Origin: Aquabacter spiritensis
GTDB lineage: Bacteria > Pseudomonadota > Alphaproteobacteria > Rhizobiales > Xanthobacteraceae
Direction: 5' to 3'
Assembly: GCF_004346185.1 (NCBI RefSeq)
Contig: NZ_SMAI01000008.1
Coordinates: 62,001 to 126,000, forward strand
DNA: 64,000 nucleotides
A program made the translations under genes and the position numbers. Numbering within the stretch: the first letter of the stretch is position 1; each line of letters opens with the position of its first letter. Shown one piece after another: positions 1 to 8,846 of the stretch. A model generated the notes under the pieces. That model ran no database searches, was not told the origin of the DNA, and was given only the letters and a program-made list of their open reading frames with translations.

Positions 1-617
1 CCGGGAAACACCCCGGCGGGATAGCCGCGGCGGCGCGCCACGACATAGGCCGTGATCATCAAAGCGAGCGCCAGAAGCAGCCCCGGCACGATGCCGGCGG
101 TGAACAGATCGGCGATCGAGATCGTGCCGCCGGCCGCCAGCGAATAGATGATCATATTGTGCGAGGGCGGGATCAGCAGCGCGATGATCGCCGCGCTCAC
201 CGTCACGTTCACGGCGTAGTCGCGGGCATAGCCGCGCTTGTCCATCTGGGGGATCATGATCCCGCCGATCGCCGAAGCGTCGGCGACGGCGGAGCCGGAA
301 ATGCCGCCGAACAGGGTCGAGGCGACGACGTTCACCTGGCCGAGCCCGCCGCGCAGATGCCCCAGCATGGACGCCGCCATGCCGATCAGCCGGTCGGCGA
401 TGCCGCCGCGCATCATCAGGTCACCGGCGAAGATGAAGAAGGGGATCGCCAGCATCGAGAAGGCGTTCATGCCGGAATTGATCTGCTGAAACACCACGAC
501 CGGCGGCAGGCCCATATAGAGAATGGTCGCCAGCGAGGCGAGGCCGAGGCAGAAGGCGACCGGCGTGCCGATCAGAAGCAGGAGGGTGAAGACCCCGAAC
601 AGGATGGTGATCGCCAT
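1..617 (-). CDS. dctM: TRAP transporter large permease DctM (partial, C-terminus beyond window)
   Basis: This is the N-terminal half (205 codons) of the large membrane subunit of a TRAP transporter, the channel for sodium-driven uptake of organic acids such as sugar acids. It begins MAITILFGVFTLLLLIGTPV and has typical DctM hydrophobic segments, including the stretch around AIPFFIFAGDLMMRGG and the IIALLIPPSHNMIIYS loop. The family is about 425 residues, so the rest lies left of position 1. It follows the small permease by 9 bp and forms an operon with dctQ and dctP. The neighbouring uronate enzymes suggest a hexuronate or aldonate substrate; that is inference from context. Confidence 0.93.
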   Translation of the reverse strand, partial: MAITILFGVFTLLLLIGTPVAFCLGLASLATILYMGLPPVVVFQQINSGMNAFSMLAIPFFIFAGDLMMRGGIADRLIGMAASMLGHLRGGLGQVNVVASTLFGGISGSAVADASAIGGIMIPQMDKRGYARDYAVNVTVSAAIIALLIPPSHNMIIYSLAAGGTISIADLFTAGIVPGLLLALALMITAYVVARRRGYPAGVFP

Positions 618-626
618 GACCGGCCC

Positions 627-1193
627 CTATTCCACCGTGTGCTCGCCGTGCAGCGGGACGTCGGCGACGGTCTCGCTGGTCAGGTGCGCCAGAAGCTTTT
701 CAAAGGAGAACAGAGCGATCAGCGCGCCGCCGCCGACCAGGGGGAGGTAATCCAGCCCCTGCGGCAGCGCGATGCCGGCCATGTTCGCGGACCAGGTGCC
801 CATGGCGAGCTGCCAGCCGTAATAGGCCATGGCGCCGCCGAACAGCATCACCAGAAGATCGGTCAGCACCGCCATCGCCCGGCGCAGCGGCGGCGGGGCG
901 ACGTGGAGGCCGATCTCGAAGCCGAGATGATTGCCCTCGCGGACCCCGACCGCCGCCCCGAGCAGGATGAACCAGCTCATCAGCAGCAGCGAAAAGGGCT
1001 CGGTCCAGCTCGGCGAATCGTTCAGCAGATAGCGCCCGATCACCTGCCAGGCGACGCAGCCGGTCATCACCAGAAGCCCGAGCCCCGACACCCACAGGGC
1101 GACGATGGACAGAAGGCGCACGGCGCGGCGCAAAGGGAGCAAGGCTGGGAAGGGTCCCATGGCGTGCGGCCTCTGGAGTGAGATCTGGCTCAT
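627..1193 (-). CDS. dctQ: TRAP transporter small permease DctQ
   Basis: A 188-residue membrane protein of the DctQ family, the small subunit that pairs with DctM in TRAP importers. Four hydrophobic segments are visible, starting near residues 25-50 (LLSIVALWVSGLGLLVMTGC), with the family-type sequence SWTEPFSLLLMSWFILLGAAVGVREGNHLGFE after the second. It sits between dctP (97 bp upstream) and dctM (9 bp downstream). The start at 1193 has no clear ribosome-binding site. An internal ATG at 1160 has AGAGG ten bases upstream and could be the true start. Confidence 0.9.
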   Translation of the reverse strand: MSQISLQRPHAMGPFPALLPLRRAVRLLSIVALWVSGLGLLVMTGCVAWQVIGRYLLNDSPSWTEPFSLLLMSWFILLGAAVGVREGNHLGFEIGLHVAPPPLRRAMAVLTDLLVMLFGGAMAYYGWQLAMGTWSANMAGIALPQGLDYLPLVGGGALIALFSFEKLLAHLTSETVADVPLHGEHTVE

Positions 1194-1256
1194 GGCGCGG
1201 GGCTCGTCGCACGGTCAGGGCACAGGCCGGAGAAGCGGGCGGGCAGAGCGGAGAAC

Positions 1257-1283
1257 GGCGGCCCGGCACGAAGCCGGGCCGCC
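1257..1283 (-). promoter_or_regulatory. Intercistronic hairpin between dctP and dctQ
   Basis: A perfect 11-bp stem (GGCGGCCCGGC with its complement) closes a 5-base loop in the 97-bp gap between dctP and dctQ. There is no T-tract, so it is more likely an mRNA-stabilising or attenuating structure that keeps binding-protein expression above that of the permeases. This role is known for many importers but is inferred here. Confidence 0.5.
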
Positions 1284-1290
1284 GGGCGGA

Positions 1291-2271
1291 TCATTGGGTC
1301 GCCTTGATGCGGTCGACCAGGCTCTTCATCTTTTCGGAGGTGACGAACTTGTCGTAGACCGGCTTCATCGCGTCGATGAAGGGCTGCTTCTCCACCTCGT
1401 TGATGAGGGCGCCGCCCTTGACCACCTTGGCCTTGGCCTCGGCGTCGCGCGCCGCCCACAATTCGCGCATCTTCAGGGTGGCGGCGGCGCCGGCCTCCTT
1501 GAAGATCTTCTGATCGCCCGGCGAGAGCTTGTCCCACGCCATCTTCGACATCACGAAGACCTCGGGCGCCATCGAATGCTCGGTCAGCGAATAATATTTC
1601 GCGACTTCGTAGTGCTTGACCGATTCATAGGAGGGATAATTGTTCTCCGCCCCGTCGACGAGGCCGGTCTGCAGCGCCGAATAAAGCTCGCCGAACGGCA
1701 TCGGCGTCGCATTGGCGCCGAGCGCGTTGATCATCGAGATGAACAGGTCCGATTGCTGGACCCGGATCTTCATCCCCTTCATATCGGCCAAGGTCTTGAT
1801 CGGCCGCTTGGAATTGTAGATCGAGCGGGCCCCGCTGTCGAAGAAGCCGAGCACGATCAGGCCGTGCGGCTCGAACGCCTTGGCGATCTCGCCCCCGAGC
1901 GGACCGTCGACCACCTTGTACATGTGGTCCACCGAGCGGAACAGGAACGGCAGGCCCAGCACCGCCGTCTCGGGGATGAGATTGTTGAAGGGCGCCGTAT
2001 TGACGCGGTTGAGATCGATCACCCCGAAGCGGGTCTGTTCGATCGTCTCCTTCTCCTGGCCGAGCTGGGCCGAGAAAAACAACTGGATCTTGTATTTTCC
2101 GTTGGTCTTCTCGTCCAGAATCTTGCCGAAATACTTCACGGCTTCGACGGTCGGGTAACCGTCGGGATGGATGTCGGCGGAGCGCAGCGTGACGCTCTGG
2201 GCCAAAGCCGGGGTCAGCGGCGCAAGCGAAAGGGCGGCGGCCAGCGCAAGGGCGCGGCGACGGGTCAGCAT
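1291..2271 (-). CDS. dctP: TRAP transporter substrate-binding protein DctP
   Basis: A 326-residue periplasmic binding protein of the DctP family, which captures organic acids for the DctQM permease. It has an export signal with basic residues and a hydrophobic core (MLTRRRALALAAALSL, cleavage near ALAQS), followed by DctP-type sequence (LGQEKETIEQTRFGVID, then the GMKIRVQQSD region that carries the substrate-binding Arg in this family). I chose ATG 2271 because AGGGAG lies seven bases upstream; ATG 2277 would touch that site. It is divergent from a GntR regulator. The leader has a 7-bp hairpin near 2337-2354. The substrate is probably a hexuronate or related sugar acid. Confidence 0.92.
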   Translation of the reverse strand: MLTRRRALALAAALSLAPLTPALAQSVTLRSADIHPDGYPTVEAVKYFGKILDEKTNGKYKIQLFFSAQLGQEKETIEQTRFGVIDLNRVNTAPFNNLIPETAVLGLPFLFRSVDHMYKVVDGPLGGEIAKAFEPHGLIVLGFFDSGARSIYNSKRPIKTLADMKGMKIRVQQSDLFISMINALGANATPMPFGELYSALQTGLVDGAENNYPSYESVKHYEVAKYYSLTEHSMAPEVFVMSKMAWDKLSPGDQKIFKEAGAAATLKMRELWAARDAEAKAKVVKGGALINEVEKQPFIDAMKPVYDKFVTSEKMKSLVDRIKATQ

Positions 2272-2438
2272 GAGCATTCTCCCTGAGCAGAAACGAGCCT
2301 GTTGTTTGGCCGGCGTCGTGCGCCGCGTTCTTGTTGGGATCGGTCCGCCGATCCAGAATGCCGGAACGGCAGAGAGCCGATGGCCTTCTGTCCGTACTGT
2401 ATGGTAGTGTAGACTTGTAGGCAACAGGAGTGCGCAAC

Positions 2439-3110
2439 GTGGACGCCATCAGCATCCGCTCGTCCGGAACGGCCGCGCACAAGGTCGAGGCGGAGCTGCG
2501 GCGCGCCATCGTCACCTTGGCCTTGCCGCCCGGCACCCGGCTCTCGGAACAGGAGATCGCCGAGCGCCACGGCGTGTCGCGCCAGCCGGTGCGCGAGGCG
2601 CTGATCGGGCTCGCCCGCACGCGCCTGGTCGAAATCCTGCCGCAGCGCGGCACGATCGTCGTGAAGATTTCCGTGCGCAAGATGATGGAGGCGCGCTTCG
2701 TGCGCGAGGCGGTCGAGACCGCCGTCGCGCGCCGCGCCGCGGCCGCCTTCGACCCCGCCGCACGCCACCGCCTCGACGATCTTTTGCAGCTTCAGGTGAG
2801 TGCGGCCGAGCGCGGCGAGCACGAGACGTTCCAGCGCTACGACGAGATGTTCCACATGGCGCTGGCGCAGGGCGCCGGATGCGGCCTCGCCTGGCAGGCG
2901 ATCGCCGACATCAAGGCGCATATGGACCGCGCCTGCCATCTGACCTTGCCCGGCGCCATGGCGCCCCTGGTCGCGCAGCATCGCGCCATCGTCGCAGCGA
3001 TCGACCGGCAGGACGGCGACGCGGCGGCCGAAGCGATGCGCGTTCATCTTTCGGAGATCCTGCGCGCGCTTCCCAAGGTCGAGGCGGAATTCCCCGATCT
3101 GTTCGAGTAG
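2439..3110 (+). CDS. GntR-family regulator, FCD type (uronate locus)
   Basis: A 223-residue transcription factor. The N-terminal GntR winged helix is clear (LSEQEIAERHGVSRQPVREALIGL, residues about 40-65), followed by an all-helical FCD ligand domain with the expected metal/ligand histidines (EMFHMALAQ, AQHRAIVAAI, RVHLSEI). FCD regulators usually bind sugar acids or other carboxylates. GTG 2439 is preferred over GTG 2430 because ACAGGAG lies eight bases upstream of it, and the earlier start would overlap that site. It is divergent from the dctPQM operon, which it probably controls. It ends 32 bp from the convergent uxaA. Confidence 0.92.
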   Translation: MDAISIRSSGTAAHKVEAELRRAIVTLALPPGTRLSEQEIAERHGVSRQPVREALIGLARTRLVEILPQRGTIVVKISVRKMMEARFVREAVETAVARRAAAAFDPAARHRLDDLLQLQVSAAERGEHETFQRYDEMFHMALAQGAGCGLAWQAIADIKAHMDRACHLTLPGAMAPLVAQHRAIVAAIDRQDGDAAAEAMRVHLSEILRALPKVEAEFPDLFE

Positions 3111-3142
3111 CCCGTCCGCCGCCTGCCCCCCGCCGCGCCGCA

Positions 3143-4672
3143 TCACATCACCGCGCCGATCTGCCAGGGCACGAACTCGGCGTCGCCATAGCCGAGCAGC
3201 TCGGACTTGGTCCGCTCGCCCGAGGCGACGCGGACCAGGAGGTCGAAAATCTCTTCCCCCTTGCGCTCCAGCGGCACCCCGTCGAGCACGTCGCCGCAAT
3301 TGATGTCCATGTCCTCCGTCATGCGCTGATAGACGTCGGTATTGGTGGCGAGCTTGATCGAGGGCGTCGGCTTGCAGCCGAAGGCCGAGCCGCGCCCGGT
3401 GGTGAAGCAGATGAGGTTCGCGCCGCCCGCCACCTGCCCGGTCGCCGCGACCGGGTCGTAGCCCGGCGTGTCCATGAAGACGAAGCCGGGCGCGGTGACC
3501 GGCTCGGCATATTCATAGACCGCGTTGAGCGTCGAGGAGCCGCCCTTGGCCGCCGCGCCGAGCGATTTCTCGAGAATCGTGGTGAGCCCGCCGGCTTTGT
3601 TGCCGGGCGAAGGATTGTTGTTCATCTCCCCGCCATTGCGCGCCGTATAGGCCTCCCACCAGCGGATCCGCGCCACCAGCTTCTCGCCCACCGCGCGGGT
3701 CGCGGCGCGGCGCGTGAGCAGATGCTCGGCGCCGTAGATTTCCGGCGTCTCGGACAGGATCGAGGTTCCTCCGTGGCGCACCAGGAGGTCGGAGGCCACG
3801 CCGAGCGCGGGATTGGCGGTGAGGCCGGAATAACCATCCGAGCCGCCGCATTGCAGCGCCAGGACGAGTTCGGACAGTGGCCGTTGGCTGCGCTTCAGGG
3901 CATTGGCGGCCGGCAGCATCTCGCGCAGCGCGCCGGTGATGTGCTCGACCGCGCGGCGCGTGCCGCCTTCGTCCTGGATCGTCAGCGTGCGGAAGGTGTC
4001 GGTCTCCTCGACCCCGTATTCCGCCTTGAAACGGGCGATCTGGAACATCTCGCAGCCGAGCCCGACCATCACCACGGCGGCGAAATTGGGATGGGTCGCA
4101 TAGCCCCAGAGCGTGCGCGAGAGCACCTCGAACCCCTCGCCCTTCGCGGCCATGCCGCACCCCGTCCCGTGGGTGATCGGCACGATCCCGTCGACGCCGG
4201 GAAACCATTCGCCGACGCCGGCGCGCTGGAGATGCTCGGCCGCGAACCGCGCCACCGAGGCGGAACAGTTCACCGAGGTCAGGATGCCGAGATAATTGCG
4301 CGTGCCGGTGCGCCCGTTGGAGCGGCGGAAACCGGCGAACGTGCCCTGCGCTTCCGGCGGAAGCGGGACTTCGGCGCGGGCATCGGCGGCGAAGGCGTAA
4401 TCGCGGTCGAAATCGTGCAGCGCGACATTGTGGACATGAATGTGCGCGCCGGGCGCGATGGCGCCGGCGGCGAAGCCGATGATCTGGCCGAATTTGAGGA
4501 TCGGCGCGCCGTCGGCGATCTCGGCCAGCGCGAATTTGTGGCCGCGCGGAACGCGGGCCGGGATCACCAGGCCGTCGACGCGGCTGCCTTCGGGAAGGGT
4601 GTCGAGCGCCACGGCGACATTGTCGCGCGGCGAGAGGCGCAACGTGCGCGGCGCGGTCGCCGGATCGGGCAT
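3143..4672 (-). CDS. uxaA: Altronate dehydratase (UxaA family)
   Basis: A 509-residue UxaA-family dehydratase, which in the galacturonate pathway converts D-altronate to 2-keto-3-deoxygluconate. The N-terminal SAF domain covers residues about 10-95. The large C-terminal domain follows, with family sequence at FRRSNGRTGTRNYLGILTSV, HGTGCGM and LALQCGGSDGYSG. Full length for the family (about 495). ATG 4672 is chosen because GGGAGG lies five bases upstream; GTG 4678 would overlap it. It is transcribed away from the second GntR gene across a 145-bp gap with a palindromic operator. Other UxaA-family dehydratases, such as galactarate dehydratase, share this layout, so altronate is supported mainly by uxaC nearby. 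Confidence 0.87.
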   Translation of the reverse strand: MPDPATAPRTLRLSPRDNVAVALDTLPEGSRVDGLVIPARVPRGHKFALAEIADGAPILKFGQIIGFAAGAIAPGAHIHVHNVALHDFDRDYAFAADARAEVPLPPEAQGTFAGFRRSNGRTGTRNYLGILTSVNCSASVARFAAEHLQRAGVGEWFPGVDGIVPITHGTGCGMAAKGEGFEVLSRTLWGYATHPNFAAVVMVGLGCEMFQIARFKAEYGVEETDTFRTLTIQDEGGTRRAVEHITGALREMLPAANALKRSQRPLSELVLALQCGGSDGYSGLTANPALGVASDLLVRHGGTSILSETPEIYGAEHLLTRRAATRAVGEKLVARIRWWEAYTARNGGEMNNNPSPGNKAGGLTTILEKSLGAAAKGGSSTLNAVYEYAEPVTAPGFVFMDTPGYDPVAATGQVAGGANLICFTTGRGSAFGCKPTPSIKLATNTDVYQRMTEDMDINCGDVLDGVPLERKGEEIFDLLVRVASGERTKSELLGYGDAEFVPWQIGAVM

Positions 4673-4753
4673 CGTCACCTCCCTGCGCGCCGGTCCGCCC
4701 CGTTCGGGGGCTGGATCCGGGCGACGTGCGCCGGCCGCCGTGACGACCGATCA

Positions 4754-4782
4754 TTGACGGTTCTGATATGCTAATATATCAG
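4754..4782 (+). promoter_or_regulatory. Promoter with overlapping GntR-type palindrome
   Basis: TTGACG at 4754-4759 and TATCAG at 4777-4782 are 17 bases apart and resemble a sigma-70 promoter. The palindrome CTGATAT (4763-4769) and ATATCAG (4776-4782), with a 6-base centre, covers the -10 region. A bound repressor would block transcription of gntR-uxaC-uxuB and perhaps of the divergent uxaA. The FCD regulator encoded from 4818 is the likely binder, by inference. Confidence 0.55.
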
Positions 4783-4817
4783 TGCAGGCAAGAAGAAGAT
4801 GTGGAGGACACGACGCG

Positions 4818-5594
4818 ATGCTCGTCGGCAAGGATGCGGCGGATCCCGGGACCGGCCCCGTGCCGCGCCTCGAAAGCCTGCGCGCCGTGAGCGCGGCGAC
4901 CCGCATTCATGCCGCGCTGCGGGCGCAGATCGTCGCGATGGAGATCCCGCCGGGCGCCGCTCTCCAGGAGAAGCAGATCGCCCTCGCCTGCGGCGTGTCC
5001 CGCACCCCGGTCCGCGAGGCGCTGCTGCGGCTGGCGGACGAGCGGCTGGTCGACATCTTCCCGCAGCACGGCACCTTCGTCTCGCGCATCTCGCGCGACG
5101 CGGTGCGCGACGCCATGGTGATCCGCCAGGCGCTGGAGCGGGCCGCGGTGCGCGGCGCGGCGGAGCGGGTCGACCGTCCGGCGATCGCCCGGCTGCACGC
5201 CTGCCTGGAAATCCAGAAGGCCGCGCACGAGGCCGAGCGCATCGGCGAATTCCACAATGCCGACGAGGACTTCCACCAGCAGGTGGCGGAATTGTCGGGC
5301 CATCCCAATCTGTGGCGCGTGGTGCGGGCGGAAAAGGCGCAGGTCGACCGCTGCCGCATCCTCACTTTGCCGGCCGTGCGGCGCCGCGCAAGCGTGATGG
5401 CGGAGCATCGCGCGATCGTCGATGCGCTCGCAGCGCGCGATCCCGACGCCGCCGAGCGCGCCATGGCGCGGCATCTCGACCGGGTCCTGCCCAGCGTCGA
5501 TGCGCTCGCCGCGAGCCATCCCGAATTGTTCAGCGACGCCGGCGAGCCCGAGCGGCCGGGGCCGCCCGCCCCCGCGACCAAGAGACCCAAGTGA
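4818..5594 (+). CDS. GntR-family regulator, FCD type (UxuR/ExuR-like role)
   Basis: A 258-residue FCD-type GntR regulator. The winged helix is at residues about 45-85 (LQEKQIALACGVSRTPVREALLRL) and the FCD domain follows, with its histidine positions at EDFHQQVAEL, AEHRAIVDAL and ARHLDRVL. ATG 4818 is chosen because GGAGG lies ten bases upstream. A GTG at 4782 would start inside the operator. It is the first gene of an operon with uxaC (16 bp downstream) and the UxuB-type reductase. The palindrome just upstream suggests autoregulation. By analogy with UxuR and ExuR it may respond to fructuronate, tagaturonate or altronate. Confidence 0.9.
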   Translation: MLVGKDAADPGTGPVPRLESLRAVSAATRIHAALRAQIVAMEIPPGAALQEKQIALACGVSRTPVREALLRLADERLVDIFPQHGTFVSRISRDAVRDAMVIRQALERAAVRGAAERVDRPAIARLHACLEIQKAAHEAERIGEFHNADEDFHQQVAELSGHPNLWRVVRAEKAQVDRCRILTLPAVRRRASVMAEHRAIVDALAARDPDAAERAMARHLDRVLPSVDALAASHPELFSDAGEPERPGPPAPATKRPK

Positions 5595-5610
5595 CCGCGA
5601 GGAGACTCAA

Positions 5611-7071
5611 GTGACCGCACCCTCCGCCCTCGCCGGATCCGCGCCCGCCGCCCGCACCTCCGCCGCGCCGCTGCTCCATCCCGACCGCCTGTTTCCAGCC
5701 GAGCCGGCGGTGCGTGCCATCGCCCGCGACCTGTATTCCAGCGTCCGCGATCTGCCGATCCTCTCCCCCCACGGCCACACCGATCCGCGCTGGTACGCCG
5801 AGAACGCGCCCTTCCCCGATCCCGCTCAGCTCTTCGTCGTGCCGGACCATTACGTCTTCCGCATGCTCTACAGCCAAGGCGTCCCGCTCGAGGAGCTGGG
5901 CGTGCCGCGCCGCGACGGCGGGCCGGTGGAGCGCGACGGCCGGCAGATCTGGCGGCGCTTCGCCGCGCATTACCACCTGTTCCGGGGCACCCCGACCCGG
6001 CTGTGGCTCGACCATGCCTTCTCGACTTTGTTCGGCCTCGACGAGCGCCTGTGCGCGGGCAATGCCGACGCCACCTACGACCTCATCGCCGCCGCGCTGC
6101 GCACCGAAGCGTTCCGCCCCCGCGCGCTGTTCGAGCGGTTCAATATCGAGGCGATCGCAACCACCGAGAGCCCGCTGGACCCCTTGAAATGGCACGCGAT
6201 GATCCGGGGCTCGGGCTGGGGCGGCCGGGTGATCACCGCCTATCGGCCGGATCCCGTGGTCGATCCCGAGTTCGAGGGCTTCGTCGGCAATCTCCACGCC
6301 TTCGGCGCGCTGACCGGGGAGGACACGATGTCCTGGCGCGGCTATCTCGCCGCCCACCGCAAGCGACGGTCCTTCTTCAAGAGCTTCGGTGCCACCGCGA
6401 CGGACCACGGCCATCCCTCGGCGGCCACCGCCGATCTCACGCCCGCCGAGGCCGAGGCACTGTTCGAGCGGGTGAAGGTGCCCGGCGTCACGCCGGCCGA
6501 CGCCGAACTGTTCCGCGCCCAGATGCTGACCGAAATGGCGCGCCTGTCGCTCGAGGACGGGCTGGTGATGCAGATCCATCCCGGCGCGGTCCGCAACCAC
6601 AATGCCGCGCTGTTCGACCGCCACGGCCGCGACATGGGTGCCGATATTCCCGCCCGGACCGATTATGTCCGGGCGCTGAAGCCGCTGCTCGACCGTTTTG
6701 GCAACGAACGGGACCTCACCATCATCCTGTTCACCCTCGACGAGACCGCCTATGCCCGCGAACTGGCGCCGCTCGCCGGGCATTATCCCGCGCTGCGCCT
6801 CGGCCCGGCCTGGTGGTTCTTCGACAGCCCCGAAGGCATGCGCCGGTTCCGCGAGCTGACCACCGAGACGGCCGGCTTCGCCAATACGGTCGGCTTCAAC
6901 GACGACACCCGCGCCTTCCCCTCGATCCCGGCGCGGCACGATGTGGCCCGCCGGGTCGATTGCGCCTATCTCGCCCGCTTGGTTGCCGAGCACCGGCTGG
7001 ACTTGGACGAAGCCGGCGAGATTGCCCACGCCCTCGCCTATGGCCTCGCCAAGGCCGCCTATAAGCTCTGA
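5611..7071 (+). CDS. uxaC: Uronate isomerase
   Basis: A 486-residue glucuronate/galacturonate isomerase of the amidohydrolase superfamily. It converts D-glucuronate to D-fructuronate and D-galacturonate to D-tagaturonate. The metal-site HxH lies in SPHGHTDPRWYAENAPF, further family sequence is seen at LVMQIHPGAVRNHN, and the C-terminal acidic/His region is DDTRAFPSIPARHDVARRVD. GTG 5611 is preferred because GAGGAG lies six bases upstream and the start fits 16 bp behind the regulator gene. Length agrees with the E. coli enzyme (470). Confidence 0.94.
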   Translation: MTAPSALAGSAPAARTSAAPLLHPDRLFPAEPAVRAIARDLYSSVRDLPILSPHGHTDPRWYAENAPFPDPAQLFVVPDHYVFRMLYSQGVPLEELGVPRRDGGPVERDGRQIWRRFAAHYHLFRGTPTRLWLDHAFSTLFGLDERLCAGNADATYDLIAAALRTEAFRPRALFERFNIEAIATTESPLDPLKWHAMIRGSGWGGRVITAYRPDPVVDPEFEGFVGNLHAFGALTGEDTMSWRGYLAAHRKRRSFFKSFGATATDHGHPSAATADLTPAEAEALFERVKVPGVTPADAELFRAQMLTEMARLSLEDGLVMQIHPGAVRNHNAALFDRHGRDMGADIPARTDYVRALKPLLDRFGNERDLTIILFTLDETAYARELAPLAGHYPALRLGPAWWFFDSPEGMRRFRELTTETAGFANTVGFNDDTRAFPSIPARHDVARRVDCAYLARLVAEHRLDLDEAGEIAHALAYGLAKAAYKL

Positions 7072-7169
7072 CGACGCGCCCGCCGCGCAAACCGCGCCCT
7101 GGAATTCCCCCCACCGAACCCGCCCCACCGAACCCGCCGCATCGAACCCCAGAAACGGAGGCCCCCGCA

Positions 7170-8642
7170 GTGAGGCTGAGCGCCGCCACCCTGTCCCGCC
7201 TGCCCCGCGACGTGCGCACCCCCGGCTATGATCCGGCGGACGCGCGGATCGGCATGGTTCATCTCGGGGTGGGCGCGTTCCACCGGGCCCACCAGGCGGT
7301 CTATGCCGACGACCTCCTGGCGCGCGGCCATCGGGACTGGGCGATCTGCGGGGCGAGCCTGCGCGCCGCCGACACCTCGGACGCGCTGGAACCGCAGGAC
7401 GGCCTCTACACCTTGTGCGAACGCGCGGGGGAGGGCGACCGGCTGCGCGTCGTCGGCGCGTTGCGCCGGCTTCTGGTCGCGCCGCGCGATCCCACCGCTC
7501 TGCTGGCCGCGATGGCCGACCCGGCGGTGCGGATCGTCAGCCTCACCGTCACCGAAAAAGGCTATTGCCACGATCCGGCCTCGGGCGAGCTGGATCCCGA
7601 TCACGCCGACATCCGCGCCGACCTCGCGACACCCGGCCGCCCGCGCAGCGTACCGGGCTTTTTGGTCGAGGCGCTGCGTCTGCGCCGGGCCGCCGGCACC
7701 GCGCCCTTCACGGTGCTGTGCTGCGACAATCTCCCGAGCAACGGCCGGACTGTGGCGAAGGTCACGCACGGCTTCGCCGCGCTGCGCGATCCCGACCTCG
7801 CGCGCTTCATCGCCGGAGAGGTCGCCTTCCCCTCCACAATGGTCGACCGCATCGCCCCCTCGACGACCGAGGCCGACCGGACCAGCGTCGCCATACGACT
7901 CGGCATGCGCGACGCCTGGCCGGTCATGGCCGAGCCGTTCAGCCAATGGGTGGTGGAAGACCGCTTCTCCGCCGGGCGCCCGCCCTTCGAGGAGGTCGGA
8001 GTCGAGATGGTGACGGACGTCGCGCCGTTCGAGCACATGAAGCTCCGGCTGCTCAACGGCAGCCACTCGACCCTGGCGTATCTCGGCTATCTCGCCGGCC
8101 ACGAGACCATCGCCGACGCCATGGCGGACGCGCCCTTCGCGCAGCTCGTCGCCCGGCTCCAGGACGCCGAAATGACGGCGACGCTGGACGTGCCGCCGGG
8201 CACCGACATCGCCGCCTACAAGGCGGCACTGCGGGCGCGCTTCCGCAATCCGGCGCTGCAGCACCGCACCTGGCAGATCGCGATGGACGGCTCCCAGAAA
8301 CTGCCGCAGCGCCTTTTGGCACCGGCCCGCGACCGCCTCGCCGCGGGTGCCCCGGTGGACTGCATCGCGCTCGGCGTGGCCGGCTGGATGCGCTACGTGA
8401 CCGGCGTCGACGAGAAGGCCGCGCCGATCGACGTGCGCGACCCGCTCGCCGCGCGCCTGCGCGATCTTGCGGATGCAGCGGGCCGCGACGCGGACCAGCT
8501 TGCACCGGCCCTGCTCAGCGTGCGCGAGGTGTTCGGCGATGATCTGCCGCGCGACCCGCGCTTCACCGGGCCGGTGCGAACCTGGCTCGATCGTCTCCTG
8601 CGCGAAGGCGCCGCCGCGACGGTGGCGCGCATCGCGGCCTGA
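7170..8642 (+). CDS. uxuB: Mannitol dehydrogenase-family oxidoreductase, UxuB-like
   Basis: A 490-residue NAD-dependent polyol dehydrogenase of the family that includes fructuronate reductase (UxuB), tagaturonate reductase (UxaB) and mannitol 2-dehydrogenase. The nucleotide-binding start is IGMVHLGVGAFHRAHQAVY (residues about 28-46). The catalytic domain has the family segment CCDNLPSNG and the catalytic-lysine region HMKLRLLNGSHSTLAYLG. GTG 7170 has GGAGG upstream. Its position after uxaC makes D-mannonate or D-altronate oxidoreductase the likely role. With uxaA as the only dehydratase seen, the enzyme might supply altronate rather than mannonate. Two copies of a 15-bp direct repeat (CCCACCGAACCCGCC) precede it near 7107-7140. 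Confidence 0.82.
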   Translation: MRLSAATLSRLPRDVRTPGYDPADARIGMVHLGVGAFHRAHQAVYADDLLARGHRDWAICGASLRAADTSDALEPQDGLYTLCERAGEGDRLRVVGALRRLLVAPRDPTALLAAMADPAVRIVSLTVTEKGYCHDPASGELDPDHADIRADLATPGRPRSVPGFLVEALRLRRAAGTAPFTVLCCDNLPSNGRTVAKVTHGFAALRDPDLARFIAGEVAFPSTMVDRIAPSTTEADRTSVAIRLGMRDAWPVMAEPFSQWVVEDRFSAGRPPFEEVGVEMVTDVAPFEHMKLRLLNGSHSTLAYLGYLAGHETIADAMADAPFAQLVARLQDAEMTATLDVPPGTDIAAYKAALRARFRNPALQHRTWQIAMDGSQKLPQRLLAPARDRLAAGAPVDCIALGVAGWMRYVTGVDEKAAPIDVRDPLAARLRDLADAAGRDADQLAPALLSVREVFGDDLPRDPRFTGPVRTWLDRLLREGAAATVARIAA

Positions 8643-8846
8643 CGCCGCGGCGGCTGGCGCGACGTCCCCACCCGGCGCGGCGGGGACGCAGACGTGACAT
8701 CCTCCGGTCGCCCCGCTATGGGAACCAGCGGGATACCGGCGCATTCCCCCGTTGGACGCGCCGGGTCGGGGTCCACGCCGCCTTGTGTGGCAGCGGCATG
8801 CCGGCCGACGGCGCCGATCCCGCTCGACAGGATAAGGGAGACATCG

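Noticed and set aside
2879-4774. A 631-codon plus-strand frame
   Set aside because: It is antisense to uxaA and out of frame with the GntR gene, with low-complexity Arg/Gly/Ala composition and no motif.
8694-8846. A longer N-terminus for the small secreted protein
   Set aside because: The extension lacks a ribosome-binding site and would bury the signal peptide. ATG 8847 has AAGGGAG at the right distance.
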